A DNA stretch of 64,000 nt from Cinnamomum chago. Lineage: Eukaryota; Streptophyta; Magnoliopsida; Laurales; Lauraceae. Location of the stretch: NCBI GenBank assembly GCA_038049695.1, contig CP142453.1, forward strand, positions 126,703,001 through 126,767,000, in the 5' to 3' direction. Positions 11,690 to 22,629 of this stretch are shown here, in pieces. The translations under genes were made by a program, and so were the position numbers. The notes beneath the pieces are model-generated. The model was not told where the DNA came from and did no database searches. It was given only the letters and a program-made list of their open reading frames with translations. How positions within the stretch are numbered: the first letter of the stretch is position 1; every line of letters begins with the position of its first letter.

Positions 11690-12365
11690 GATGGCTCGTC
11701 CATATATAATTACTTGTTTTTGTCATGATTCCACAAAAAATGTCACATATTTACTGATGCAACAACAGAGGCTTACAAAAATAAATCACTTTCTCCAGCA
11801 AATGTTCTTGATATATTTTTGACATGGGTAGCATTAGACATTCTAAGATGATCATACTCCCACAGATATGGGTCATTCTAACTGATCAAGAGGGTGGCTA
11901 TACAATGTATTGTACGACTTGCTTCGATTCATAGGTGGATTTATTAAATGGTTAGGACCATTTCTTACTAATCAAAACCAGCAATATTGGCGGGCGGGGT
12001 TTAAATAGATGGGGGTTTCAACTCCAAACAATGCCATGCGGCATCTTATTAAGAGGGTGTTTGTTTCACCAGAAAAATCTATAAATTATTTTGAATTTCC
12101 ATGCAATCCATTATACTATTGTGTAGCGTTATACTCCTTTTCAGGAAGAAAAAAATGAAATGATTTTCCTTAATAGGAGGATTTTGATTTAGTATGGGAG
12201 GGATAAAAATATATAATTTCTCTCTATAAGGAAACTTAAAATTTGTGGAGCCCAGAGTCCTCTCATTGAACACAAGTGCTGACGGACTAAAAAGTCATTT
12301 GGTATTATTATTTTAAAGCTCCCTTTAAATAGTTGAAGCACATTTAATACTCATCTCAAAATTAT
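11690..12365. other. Intergenic, no feature recognised
   Basis: AT-rich sequence between the two GRP duplication units. No coding or repeat signal that I can support. Confidence 0.4.
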
Positions 12366-12601
12366 TTACTTCCTCTCCACCTTGATAGTCTAATAGTGCA
12401 ATCACTCTAACCAACATGATTCAAAAGTCATAAAATAATCAAACGGTGAAGTTCACATCCAACAATTTTTCCTCGTCAAAGATGGCCCACACCACGCAAA
12501 TCTAAGTTCACAACATTTTCTAGAACCATGCAATCTCTCATTCATTTATTCCATCTATAACAAAAGGACTAACTCTAAAATTTTCAGCACAGCCTTGGCA
12601 C

Positions 12602-13814
12602 TAGGGATGAAAGTGGGCCGGGCCGAGCCGGGCTTTGACAGGCCCTAGGCTCGGCCCTAGTATTTTTCAGTAGGCCCTAGCTCGGCCCTAGCCCTAAAGG
12701 GCCTCAAAAACCCTGGCTCGGGCTCGGCCCTTATTAAATTATGAGGCCCTAGGGCCGGCCCTTTGAGCCCGGCTAATGATATAACACTAGCTGAAAGAAA
12801 ATATTTTTCGAAAAAAAAATTCTTGTAGGAATTCAAAGAAATCTACATATGCAAACCAGAACAAAAAATGGTCAAATGCATGCATTCATCCCATATTCCC
12901 ATAATTTGGATTGCAACAATAAAATTAACTAAAATAAGAAAGACTCCATAAAAGCAAAGGGAGCTCAGTTCCAACACTCCATAATAGTTCAATGTTAATG
13001 TAGATGAGCATTATCAAACTCCAACAATAATACAAATCAAATTAAACTCCAATAGCATCATAGAATAAAATAAAGTATTCGGCTAGCATCATAAAATAAA
13101 GTCTCTAGCATCACCAGTATCACCTAAAACAACAACAATAGAGCATTGTTAATAAATTAATAATAACAACAAAGGAAAGGTTGTTCCAGAGTTACAAGAC
13201 TTTAAAAAATGACTTCTAGACCATTAATATACATGCATCCTCAAGGTTGTTTAGGGATTATTTATATTGGATTAAAATTAGGGTTTAAGGTTTAGTGCTT
13301 AGGTTTAGGATTTATGGATTATTTAGTGCTTAGGGTTTAGGGATTATTTATATTGGATTAAAACTAAGGTTTATGATTTATGGATTATTTAGTATCATAG
13401 ATTCATATATGTATTATATGCTGTATAGTGTACACATACATATAATATATGGATTAATATATGTAGGCCCTATGGCTTACTGCTTAGGTTTATGATTTAT
13501 GGATTATTTAGTGTTTAGGATTTAGAGATTATTTATATTGATTAAAACTAAGGTTTAGGATTTATGGATTATGTTATATCATATATGTATTATATATTGT
13601 ATAGTGTACATATATATAATATATGTATTAATATATGTAGGCCCTAGGGCTTACGAGCCGGGCTTCATCAAGCCCGAGCTCGGCCCCTTTAAGCAAACGG
13701 GCCTCCTACTAGGCCCTAGCTCGGCTCTTTTGTCTTTTGACCCAAGCTCGGGCCGAGCCTATGACGAGCCGTCCGCGGGCGGCCCTAGGACGGCCCGGCC
13801 CACTTTCACCCCTA
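12602..13814. mobile_element. Non-autonomous hAT element with 8-bp target duplication
   Basis: It begins TAGGGATGAAAGTGGGCCGG and ends with the matching inverted CCGGCCCACTTTCACCCCTA. It is flanked on both sides by CTTGGCAC (12594-12601 and 13815-13822), the 8-bp duplication expected of hAT elements. The empty site is visible in the GRP1 flank near 8655-8672. GC-rich subterminal regions surround an AT-rich core (13250-13640) made of imperfect repeats of a GGATTTATGGATTATTTAGTG-like unit. No transposase coding. Confidence 0.85.
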
Positions 13815-13971
13815 CTTGGCACCCCACCCTAGTTTCTAAATAAAGCAAAAACGAAAAGCAGGCAACGTAGTACCTACTCTAGCAAACAACACAAAACCAA
13901 ACAACACCGTCGTAAGAACACAAGTACCAGACACAGACACTTGATTGCAACGGTTCTTCAACCAAACCAAA

Positions 13972-14424
13972 TCAAGGTAATGGAGCAACACCACCAGATG
14001 CGGCTCCCGTCTTAGCGGCGCAACCAGCTCCGCCACCAGCTCCGCCCAGGCCACCGATCCCACCAACGCCTCCAGCACCACCAAGGCCGCCGATCCCACC
14101 AGCGCCTCCGGCACCACCAAGGCCGCCGGTCCCACCAGCGCCTCCAGCACCACCAAGGCCACCGAGTCCACCAGTTCCGGACGGTACACCGAGGCCACCG
14201 CCCAATGTGGGGAGCCCCACGATCCCGGCGACGCCGCCAACACCGCCGTAGCCACCAATGCCGCCGAATGTGAGGAAATTCTTCTCGTCTTTAAGGCCTG
14301 CATTAGCTATCTTGTTGTTTCCACTCGTGTTGAGTCCTGCTTTCTCATTTGGCAAGTTCCTGCCACTCGTGTGAACTACCACAAGTGCAAGGACTAGCAT
14401 TACATGCACGTAAAACCTCGCCAT
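13972..14424 (-). CDS. GRP2: secreted glycine-rich protein
   Basis: Intact 150-residue single-exon frame. A Val/Leu/Ala-rich signal peptide covers about residues 1-21 and is followed by GRNLPNEK. A charged linker with KDEKNFLTFGG follows, then a long domain of GGLGGAGGAGG-type repeats. A single cysteine (GAGCAAK) lies near a short C-terminus ending APLP. The architecture is that of plant extracellular (class I-like) glycine-rich proteins, which are cell-wall or secreted structural or stress proteins. The exact role is unknown. A TATA motif lies at about 14503-14509, 80 bp upstream of the ATG. It is a tandem duplicate of the frameshifted GRP1 and has more Gly-rich repeat units. Its distal upstream region is split by the solo LTR at 15072-17534. 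Confidence 0.85.
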   Translation of the reverse strand: MARFYVHVMLVLALVVVHTSGRNLPNEKAGLNTSGNNKIANAGLKDEKNFLTFGGIGGYGGVGGVAGIVGLPTLGGGLGVPSGTGGLGGLGGAGGAGGTGGLGGAGGAGGIGGLGGAGGVGGIGGLGGAGGGAGCAAKTGAASGGVAPLP

Positions 14425-14929
14425 CTCTCCCTCTCTCTCTCTTCAGATTGTTTTCCTTTTCTTTGGAGAGTATGAGGAGATTGTGTTGGTGCTTGTATGG
14501 TTTTTATACAAGGTTGGCGATGTGGGGTAGTTAGCAGTAGTAAAAGCAAAGTTGAATGCAAACCAGAAAACATTTCCCAAAAGGAGGAGAAAGAGGAAGT
14601 GCTTTCTGGCAAAATCATCCACAACCGTACAAGTGTGAACCGAATGTGTGCATGCCTACCGAGACCGTCGAGATTGGAGATTAAATACTGTTTGTGGTAT
14701 TAATGCTTACCCTTCGTTACTGATGCCAGGTCCTGAAGGTTGTAAGTGTGAGTTCTCTTTCAGCAATTGAATGATTAGAGATATCAGATATCGCAGACAA
14801 ATTATTATTATGAGCAACAGCTACTCTAAGCCTAAGGTGCCTGCGTTGAAATCTAAAATAGCACACATAATTGGAAAGATAAATTCAAGAAAGTAGGAAA
14901 TAAGAAGGATAGTCCATACAAGTGGGAGT

Positions 14930-14937
14930 AATATATG

Positions 14938-14971
<34 letters not shown>

Positions 14972-14975
14972 GCAT
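14930..14975. repeat. AT microsatellite
   Basis: TA/GTATA repeats at about 14935-14972 in the GRP2 upstream region. Confidence 0.8.
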
Positions 14976-15071
14976 ATCTAAGAATTCATCCACGAGCAGT
15001 CAAGTTACATATGGGTTACTAATCAATTGAGCAACCATTTATTAATTTATCATATGACCGACAACATGTGC

Positions 15072-17534
15072 TGTCACATCCCGATCCCGAAATCACCCCG
15101 GCCTAGGGTAATTCCCGAGGTGTATCACATGTACTCCCGCATGTTGTACCTGTCTCGAGCCACATACAACACACGAAGGAGAGAAAAACGACTAATCCAC
15201 AAGTGAGAACAAATAACATTTAATATAGCAGAAGTCGTAAATCATTTATAGAGGGTATCATTTCTCATTCAGTGCAATTTAACCTTTAAGTTTGATACAG
15301 CTGCATTTGCGTCTGTGACACCAAATGTAGTATCTCAATACGACGATTTTTAGCAAGTATTAGCACAATAAGAAATTTCATAATGTTACGACTTTGAATT
15401 TAATACAAGCAAATCAGTGGATGGCAATGATAAGTATCAACTATGCAAATTGTGCTTGAATAAATATGCTGATAGATCAATAAATAAGAAACCATACTAA
15501 TTTGGCTACTACTTAAAGCTCATCCTCTCAAAGAGAGCAAAATCTTGTTGGGATGTCACCAGCGGCCCGGCCAAAGGCTAACTGGCTACCCAGTTCTGGA
15601 GTTCCGGTGCTTCAGGCGACTTACTGCAGTAGTCTCTCAAAACTAAACCATGTGCTGGCCCCGTCGGGCGTCACAAGGTCGAAGCTGTGTAGTGCCGACT
15701 CAATCGAATCAAACAAATCAAATAATAAGTGGACTCAAGTGAGTTGTATTCCAAATCAAAATAAAAATCACTTCGATTTATATATCATCGTATCTTATAC
15801 TCACTCAATCCACATTTCACATTTCACAAGTACTGAATCAATGTACCATATATAGAGGATGACGGAGGAAAATAAAGCTATTGAACCTCAAAGGATCTGA
15901 GAAATGAAATAAACTTATTTATTTAAAATGATTGATCTGTCAAATGAAGATATAATCCAATATGAAATGCAAATCAAGGAATCAAGGAAATTTACTAGCC
16001 AATACACTATTATAATATTGAATTTAGTCCTTCACCGTCCAATACAAGGTGAATTCAGAAAGTCAACGTATTACTACATGTTCGGTGTCACTAATTAGGA
16101 GAATTAAGTTAAATTTCCAAATAACCTTCATGTCATAGTGTTGGACTAATAATTATTCAATGGCCCATTTATTTGAGGTTAATGGTTCCATTTTATGATC
16201 CTAGGAGTCAACATGGTCACTAATTTCCTATGGAATAAGGTATGCACCTTAAGTATCCATTTGAAACATTTAAGGTGAGTTTAGATAGGTTAAGTGTGAT
16301 AATTCACCCTAAAATTTGGGGTAAAAAAGGGCCTAGCTACAGGATTAGGTTCGCTCGAGCGGACAATGTTCGCTCGAGCGGACCCTTTCCAGAGAGTTGA
16401 AGGTTCGAGCGCACTTATTCGTTCGCTCGAACGGTTTGTTCGCTCGAGCGATGTGTCCAGTTCGCTCGAGCGAACTGTCCAGAATCCCAAACTTCCGAAC
16501 TCCCTTTTCCCTCAATTCCTCATTCCCTTACATCTTTCCTCCCACTACTAACCTGCAAAAGAATGGAGCCTTCATGCTCCCATTCATCATATACACCCTA
16601 ATACTTCTTCCAATCCATTCCATTAACTTGAAACCATTCCAAATCATTCATTTATTAAGAATTAAGAATATTGAATAAAAATATCATTGAGTCAATGAAA
16701 TTAACAAGAATGTAAAGTCATATTATGCATATACTTGCCTCAATTTATGCTTTCTAAACCTCTTCTACTCTCTTGGTGTTCCAAGCCCTAAAATTCCCAA
16801 ATGACTCAAACCCTAGACACAATATCCATAAAAACACAATTCAAAGTCTATACATGTTTATGAGAGGTTCCTTTGACTCTAATGCAACTAAAAAAAAATC
16901 CAAAGGAAGGAGTGTTAGCTCATACCTCAACAAAGAAATTCGAATTGGAGGGAATAGAAGATGATGGGGTAATTCCTTGTCACATAGAGGAGAGGAAGAT
17001 GAAGGAGATGGAGAAGGTGGCCTCCTTCACTTGCACAAACAAGGATTTGGAGAAAGAAAAGAGATTGAAAGGAAGAAGAGAGGAGGAGTTCTCTCCACCA
17101 TCCACATGCACAATCGAATGAAGTGAAACAAATGGAGTTGAGTTTGAGTGGTTTTAAGTGATAAGGATAGGAAGTTTACGGAAAAGTCCGTTCCTTTTGT
17201 ATATTTCCAGTTTGAGTCAAACGATGGTCCGTTTCCTCAACGAGTGATCAAATGAAGTAAAGTCGAATACGAAAATTGACGAGCTTAACGAAATACACAC
17301 GTTGACGCCAAAATGACGTGAAAACGATGCAAAACGAGAAAATCTATAATTACGAAAAAGGCCTTGACTTAATCCAATTGAGTCAATTCAATTCCACTCA
17401 ACCAATCAAAACTCAAGACTCAATTTAACTCGGTCTAAGAGACTAAGTTAATGATTTACAACTAAACAAAATTAATTAAACTAAATCTCTATTAATTAAC
17501 ATTAATGAAGATTAAATTGGGTTGGGGTGTAACA
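15072..17534. mobile_element. Solo LTR, 2.46 kb, probably Ty3/gypsy-type
   Basis: It starts TGTCACATCCCG, ends GGGGTGTAACA, and is flanked by the 5-bp duplication TGTGC (15067-15071 and 17535-17539). There is one LTR only and no gag-pol. It is related to the element at 42229-45261: both share a block around AGTTCTGGAGTTCCGGTGCT (15593 here, about 43043 there) at similar relative positions. At 16350-16480 it carries repeated palindromes CGCTCGAGCG. Open frames inside have no domain. The superfamily is inferred from the start motif and the length. Confidence 0.8.
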
Positions 17535-18510
17535 TGTGCTGACTTCTTTCAATAATAAAAAGTGAAATTATATAAACATGTGTGGTTTGTTTTTCTTTTA
17601 CATATATAAAGATGTTGGTGTAATCTAAAACTGGAATGATCAAATAAGCTTAAGCACATGATAAACTCTGGGAAGGTCCAATAATATATATAAGTTCATG
17701 CATCTGATGTCTACTCTGCAAAGATCTAAACAGTTCCTAGGATGCATTCATCCGTTTTATGTAGATTTATGATGTAATGAAACTATCGTGGTATGGATGA
17801 TAAAAACATGATGTTTTAATTCCATTGTACTTTTTATGTTTTATTAATGAAATCACATTTTTAGATGATATAATACAAATTGGGATGCATGCATCCAAAC
17901 CAGCACATGAATTCCTCCTTCCTAAATTGGCTGGATTGCTAAGTTTCAGGCTAATAAGAGAATGATGGACGGTTGTATCAGTAAATATGTCAACGCACTC
18001 ATTGTTGATTGATGTTGGCACCTTAGTTTTGCACACATGTCTAGAGATTGATCCATGTGCCCTCAAGAGTTAAAGTATCACACCTGGACCAATAGCTTAA
18101 GATAGCAAAACTCATGGCTACGAATTTGATATGTCTTGATCGTATGATTTGGTTAACATTACATAATCATTTCTCAAATTGAGATGATATATGTATATAT
18201 ATATATTTATTATTAAGTATTTTATTCATTGTTAACTTCTTATCCTTTTGCAATTATATCAGGCACGCCTATAGTATTCTTATGCTTGTATATGGTAAAT
18301 ATTTGACGAGTCCCAATGAATAAGCCAAATGACAATTCTCTTGATATTGACCTTTTGTCAATATTACTCCTTGATGAAAGATTGGTGTCAACGCTGGGAA
18401 ATTCCATTTCGAATTGCCTCAAGATTCCAAGCAATGACGCAATGACAAATCATGTGTTCTTGATCTTGATCTAGATTGGCTATCAAATCGGATAAGCATC
18501 ATTTTCTTAG
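17535..18510. other. Distal GRP2 upstream region and unassigned sequence
   Basis: 17535-17935 is homologous to 11140-11530 upstream of GRP1. From 17936 to 18510 I see no gene; a TATATA run sits near 18190-18205. Confidence 0.5.
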
Positions 18511-18524
18511 GGCCCGTTTGGCAC

Positions 18525-18812
18525 TTTACTAATACAATCAAAGTTAAGTAAAGTCTCCATTTTTTAAACAAGATGTCACATCAAATGTACTTTATTCAAA
18601 ACCGTACCCCTTCTATCATTTTCATACAAAAAGTCAAAAAGCAACGACCTTTATCCACTAAAATATAAAAAAACTTCACTTTTTCATATAAAAAGTTAAA
18701 AAAATTCTATAACAAACAACTAAAACCAAAATACCATCATAACCCACTTATATTTTATTCTTTCTTTAAAATCAACTTGACTTGACTTGACTATATTAGT
18801 AGAGTTACCAAA
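18525..18812. mobile_element. MITE, about 290 bp (family also at 28.8, 53.5 and 60.7 kb)
   Basis: The inverted ends read TTTACTAATACAATCAA at the left and, complemented, CTCTACTAATATAGTCAAG at the right. The body has alternating AAAAAGTCAAAAA-like words and matches three other copies in this window. The superfamily is not assigned because the target duplication is unclear. Confidence 0.65.
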
Positions 18813-19009
18813 GTGGCCCGGGTAGATGTGTTGGATAGTTTGAATAGACATTTAGATCCATTATACTTAGATTTGTTGTTTCCACACATGAGTATTGTAT
18901 TATTTAATGCTACGCATGGGTAACTTTTTCTATTTTCATCATACTGCAGTCTTAATGGTATTGACCTTTTAAAAAAGAAAATTTTCAAAAGGTATAAAAG
19001 CTTTGGTGC

Positions 19010-19520
19010 ATTTTTTGAAAAGGGCATGAAGCATGAATATTTGAATCTTTCAAAAAAGTATAAAAGTTTTCTATAATTCTTTCAATATAGTCTCTCCATA
19101 AAAGAATTTTTGAGAAATGACAAAGATATATACCCTTATATCATTTTTCAAAAATTTCCTTTAATAAAATAATATTTAAGAGAAATGACTAAGTCCAACC
19201 CAAATGACCTAGTGAGGCCCAGTCAACTACGTTATGCATGGATGATTGAAACAAAGGGGATTCCAAATGACTAAAAACTTAATTTTACTAAATCGATATG
19301 TTCATCAAAATCAAATTTGTCGGTTCCAGAGAAGGAAGAGATTAGGAAGAGATTAGAAAAGGATAAAAACTTGTCATAAGGGAAGGGTACTATTTTTATC
19401 ATTTTTCAAAAAAGTTTATAGAGAGGACTTTAATTGATATAATTGTGGAAAACTTTTATACTTTTATTGAAACATTTAGATCTCCATGCACTTTTTTTGA
19501 AAATGAGACAAAATCTTATT
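19010..19520. mobile_element. Foldback element, about 0.5 kb (copy 1)
   Basis: The two halves are inverted copies: AAAAGTTTTCTATAATTCTTTCAAT near 19065 against TTGATATAATTGTGGAAAACTTTTA near 19433. A second copy in opposite orientation lies at 20365-20910. The interior carries TCCAACCCAAATGACCTAGTG, also found inverted in copy 2. Confidence 0.6.
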
Positions 19521-19763
19521 CCTTTCTGAAAATTTTCTTTAAAAAAATGGTATAGGCCTTTGTCAATCACAGAAGCCTATGCGGGAAAATGTTCTCAGAC
19601 AAAGGGCCGTTAAACAAGGGCTACAATAGTATATATATGATGGGGTGATTTTTTTGGCTTCCCTTTTCAGAACGTGACATTTCCATTTTCCCTCCTCCAA
19701 TTAATAGACGTTATCTGAGTGAGTCCCACAAGCTCAACTTCATATAAATAATATATAGTCTCC

Positions 19764-20005
19764 CTATAGGAGAACATTCTCCGCCTATGTGAGTCGCATG
19801 TGCAGTCAATGACTCAAATCTAACTCCGTCATACTGGTAGTGGACCTACTCACCTTTGATTTACATGTGTGAATGGGGGGTGGACTATAGGAGAACATTC
19901 TCCGCCTATGTGAGTCGCATGTGCAGTCAATGACTCAAATCTAACTCCGTCATACTGGTAGTGGACCTACTCACCTTTGATTTACATGTGTGAATGGGGG
20001 GTGGA
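19764..20005. repeat. 121-bp exact tandem duplication (two copies)
   Basis: The block starting CTATAGGAGAACATTCTCCG at 19764 restarts at 19885 with essentially no differences, so the duplication is very recent. It ends just before a long poly-G tract. Confidence 0.9.
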
Positions 20006-20016
20006 CCTATGGGGAT

Positions 20017-20018
<2 letters not shown>

Positions 20019-20050
<32 letters not shown>

Positions 20051-20060
20051 CGGGGGGGCG
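20019..20060. repeat. Poly-G tract (32 G plus GC-rich tail)
   Basis: An uninterrupted G run covers 20019-20050, followed by C, seven G, C, G. This could be a genuine homopolymer able to form quadruplexes, or an assembly artefact of uncertain length. Confidence 0.9.
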
Positions 20061-20364
20061 GTATCAGACACATCTTAAGTTCAGAGGCCGTTTTTATCAC
20101 CCAAGTAAATTGAAATCTAAAATGGAGGCATGAGATATGCTCCACATGGTCATCTACCAATTGATACATTTATTCTCTAATATTATGGCAACCGATCTTA
20201 TTTACTACTTAATATTATAGGGACTTATTTCTTTATCATCCTTGAATATAATGTTTTGGAGAGTGGTCCATAAATTAAATTTTATCATGGAAGCTATGAG
20301 GGCTTTTCCCCCTTTCCATGCAACTTGCATTTTCCAATATTAAAAATAACCCCCTTTATTTTTA

Positions 20365-20629
20365 ATTGGGGAATTTATAGAAAAGTATAAAACTTTTGGC
20401 TAATTTTCAAAAAAGAATATGAAGATTTGAATATTGAAAAAAATGTATATAAGTTATCCACAAATTTTTCAATCAAGTTCTCTCCATAGGTTTTTTGAGA
20501 AACGACAAAAATACCCTTCCCCTATTACATATTTTTATATTTTCTTAACCTCTTTCCTCCCTAAAAGAGCCATTTTGATTTTGATGATAATAACCATTTA
20601 ATGAAACTAGTTTTTAGTCATTTGGAATC

Positions 20630-20665
<36 letters not shown>

Positions 20666-20910
20666 CTATATCCACGCATAAATGTAGTTGAAGTGTGCCC
20701 CGCTAGGTCATTTGGGTTGGATTAGATCATTTCTCTTAAATGATTTATTAAAGGAAAATTTTGAAAAATAATATAGGGGTACTTTTGTTGTTTGTCAAAA
20801 GTTTTTTTTTATAGGGAGAACTTGATTGAAAGAATTGTAAAAAACTTTATACTTTTTAAAAATATTCAAATCTACATATTAGTTTTTAGAGCCAAAAGTT
20901 CTATACCTTT
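20365..20910. mobile_element. Foldback element (copy 2, inverted relative to copy 1)
   Basis: It shares its arms and interior with 19010-19520 in reverse orientation, for example GGTCATTTGGGTTGGATTAG near 20707. A TA microsatellite (about 20632-20662) has expanded in its centre. Confidence 0.6.
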
Positions 20911-21690
20911 TTTAAAATCCCCTTTTAATTATTACATATAATAACTTTTAATTATTCAAATCGGTCAACCACCTTCATGAAAATTACAAAAATCTCATTA
21001 GGCCTTGTTTGTTTGGATGCAATTGAATTCTTCTTTAGGCTTGTTTGTTTGGATGAAATTGAATTTCTAGGGTTCAAGTAGTATGAGCTTCAACAAAGTA
21101 TTATTAGAGATGTGAGAGGTGAATGACATAAAATGAAGAGGTAGGGACACTAACTTTTATAGGGGAGACGATTTCATAACTTTTAGCTAACCACTTTTAA
21201 ATTTTTAGAACTGATTTCTTAAAGTTCACATGAATTCTATTTCATGCAAACATATAATAAGGCCTTAGTGGAAATTATCCCAGGAATTCATTATAAGACC
21301 GATCAAATTGGCATTCTGTATACATGTTCATTTTGATGGTGGGCACATCATTTTAAAGTTTTATCAGTGAGCCTCACTGTGGACCCAGACGAATTCCCCA
21401 GGAATCCGAGCACCAGTGGAGCTAGAGTCTTCAATGGAAGTTGTGTTCTATGGCACATCACCTGCATCCAGGTTGGACAAGTGTTCTATGGCACATCACT
21501 TGTGATGATGTCAAAAAGTATTTTCGGGCACCACCGGTCAAGTGATGAGTAATTATAAAATGATTCTTTATTTTACGAATGAAATACAGTGCTAAGCACA
21601 GGTTATTGAGCTGGTCAAGATTAAGGGATGTGGTTTTTTTGGCGGTAGAAATCTCAAACGTAACTTTTCGGAACCAATTACGTCGGGGAG
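20911..21690. other. Intergenic, short local duplications
   Basis: A 45-bp repeat containing TTGTTTGTTTGGATG occurs twice near 21005-21065. GTTCTATGGCACATCAC is duplicated at about 21445 and 21482. No gene seen. Confidence 0.5.
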
Positions 21691-21691
21691 G

Positions 21692-21850
21692 GTTTTTTTT
21701 TTTTTTTTTTTTGATCTTTGGTACCTTGACTAAAGGGACTAGGACCCAAGACAAGGCTCGTATTCACAAGGAAAGGTAGCCCATTTAAATAGAAAAGATG
21801 CCCGCAAAAGTAGAAAAAAAGTCAAGTAGACATCCCAGTTCTTGAATAAA
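21692..21850 (-). mobile_element. SINE copy with poly-A tail (minus strand)
   Basis: The TTTTGCGGGC...TTTTCTATTT body is shared with the copies at 3.59-3.78 and 34.60-34.80 kb. On the minus strand it ends GGTACCAAAGATC followed by 20 A (T tract at 21693-21712), a retroposon tail. The 5' limit is uncertain. Confidence 0.55.
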
Positions 21851-22218
21851 CTACTAAGACCCACAAGTAAAAAAAAATTCGATCTTGTACACAACAAAAC
21901 GTACGTAAACATTCCACGACTTGAGCATTTGATCTCCTGTAAACTTGACAAAAACAAAATTAAACTCTATAATCATAGTTTCAAGCATTATTCAAGTTAG
22001 CCATGAGTAGATTTCAACTGATTTATTGTTACTTCTGATAACCAAACTACAAAAGTAACCTTTCTACTTGACACGACACATAACAAAAGAGAACTAGAGA
22101 GAGAAATTCACCCAAGTGATCCATGACATAACTAACATACCTGCCAAACCAAACAAACACCACCCTAACAACATAACAAGTAGACAACGTACACCATGGT
22201 TCTTCAACCAAACCAACT

Positions 22219-22629
22219 CTAAGGCATTGGGTCACCACCACTTCGGGTGGCCACCTGTGTTTTACCCCCGCCAGCCCCATCCAATGCACTGGCTCCCGCT
22301 GCACCGCCCGTGCCACCCGCGCTGCAGCCGGTTCCACCAGTTCCACCGGTGGATGGGACCCCACCAGTTCCGCCAGTGGAGGGGACCCCAACTATTCCAC
22401 CACCGAGAGTGGGGAGCCCCACGATGCCAGCGACACCGCCGACGCCGCCAAGGCCGCCGAATGTGAGGAAATGCTTCTCGTCTTTGAGGCCTGCGTCATC
22501 AGCTGGGGCGTTTTTCGCACTCGTGTTGAGTCCTGCTGACTCAGTTGGCACGCTTCTGCCACTCGTGTGAACCAGCACCAGTGCAAGTACTAGCAGCACT
22601 GCTACATACTGATTCAACAACTTCGCCAT
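22219..22629 (-). CDS. GRP3: secreted glycine-rich protein
   Basis: Intact 136-residue single-exon frame, a more distant paralogue of GRP1/GRP2. The signal peptide covers about residues 1-25 (LLVLALVLVHTSGR). A linker shares KDEKHFLTFGG with the other two. The Gly-rich domain then differs: after GGVGGVAGIVGLPTLGGG it has repeats of VPSTGGTGG, so it is Thr/Ser/Pro-Gly-rich instead of the GGLGGAGG type. One cysteine (TGCSAGG) is conserved in relative position. The C-terminus is charged and ends DPMP. A TATA motif (TATAAAA on the minus strand) lies about 65 bp upstream at 22694-22700. Likely secreted or cell-wall associated; the role is unknown. Confidence 0.85.
   Translation of the reverse strand: MAKLLNQYVAVLLVLALVLVHTSGRSVPTESAGLNTSAKNAPADDAGLKDEKHFLTFGGLGGVGGVAGIVGLPTLGGGIVGVPSTGGTGGVPSTGGTGGTGCSAGGTGGAAGASALDGAGGGKTQVATRSGGDPMP

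Larger units (their letters stand above)
8408..11690 (-). repeat. GRP1 copy of a tandem segmental duplication
   Basis: The segment matches 12366-17935 in order. Blocks shared are the 3' flank (8413-8670 with 12366-12600), the gene, the proximal promoter, and the distal upstream region (10915-11530 with 14819-15070 plus 17535-17935). The copies differ by insertions: about 1.35 kb here (9548-10895), and a hAT element plus a solo LTR in the other copy. Confidence 0.75.

Noticed and set aside
22116..22570. Proline-rich plus-strand proteins opposite GRP3
   Set aside because: They are the reverse complement of glycine codons (GGN read as NCC). The minus-strand frame has the signal peptide, the linker shared with GRP1/2, and a TATA box.
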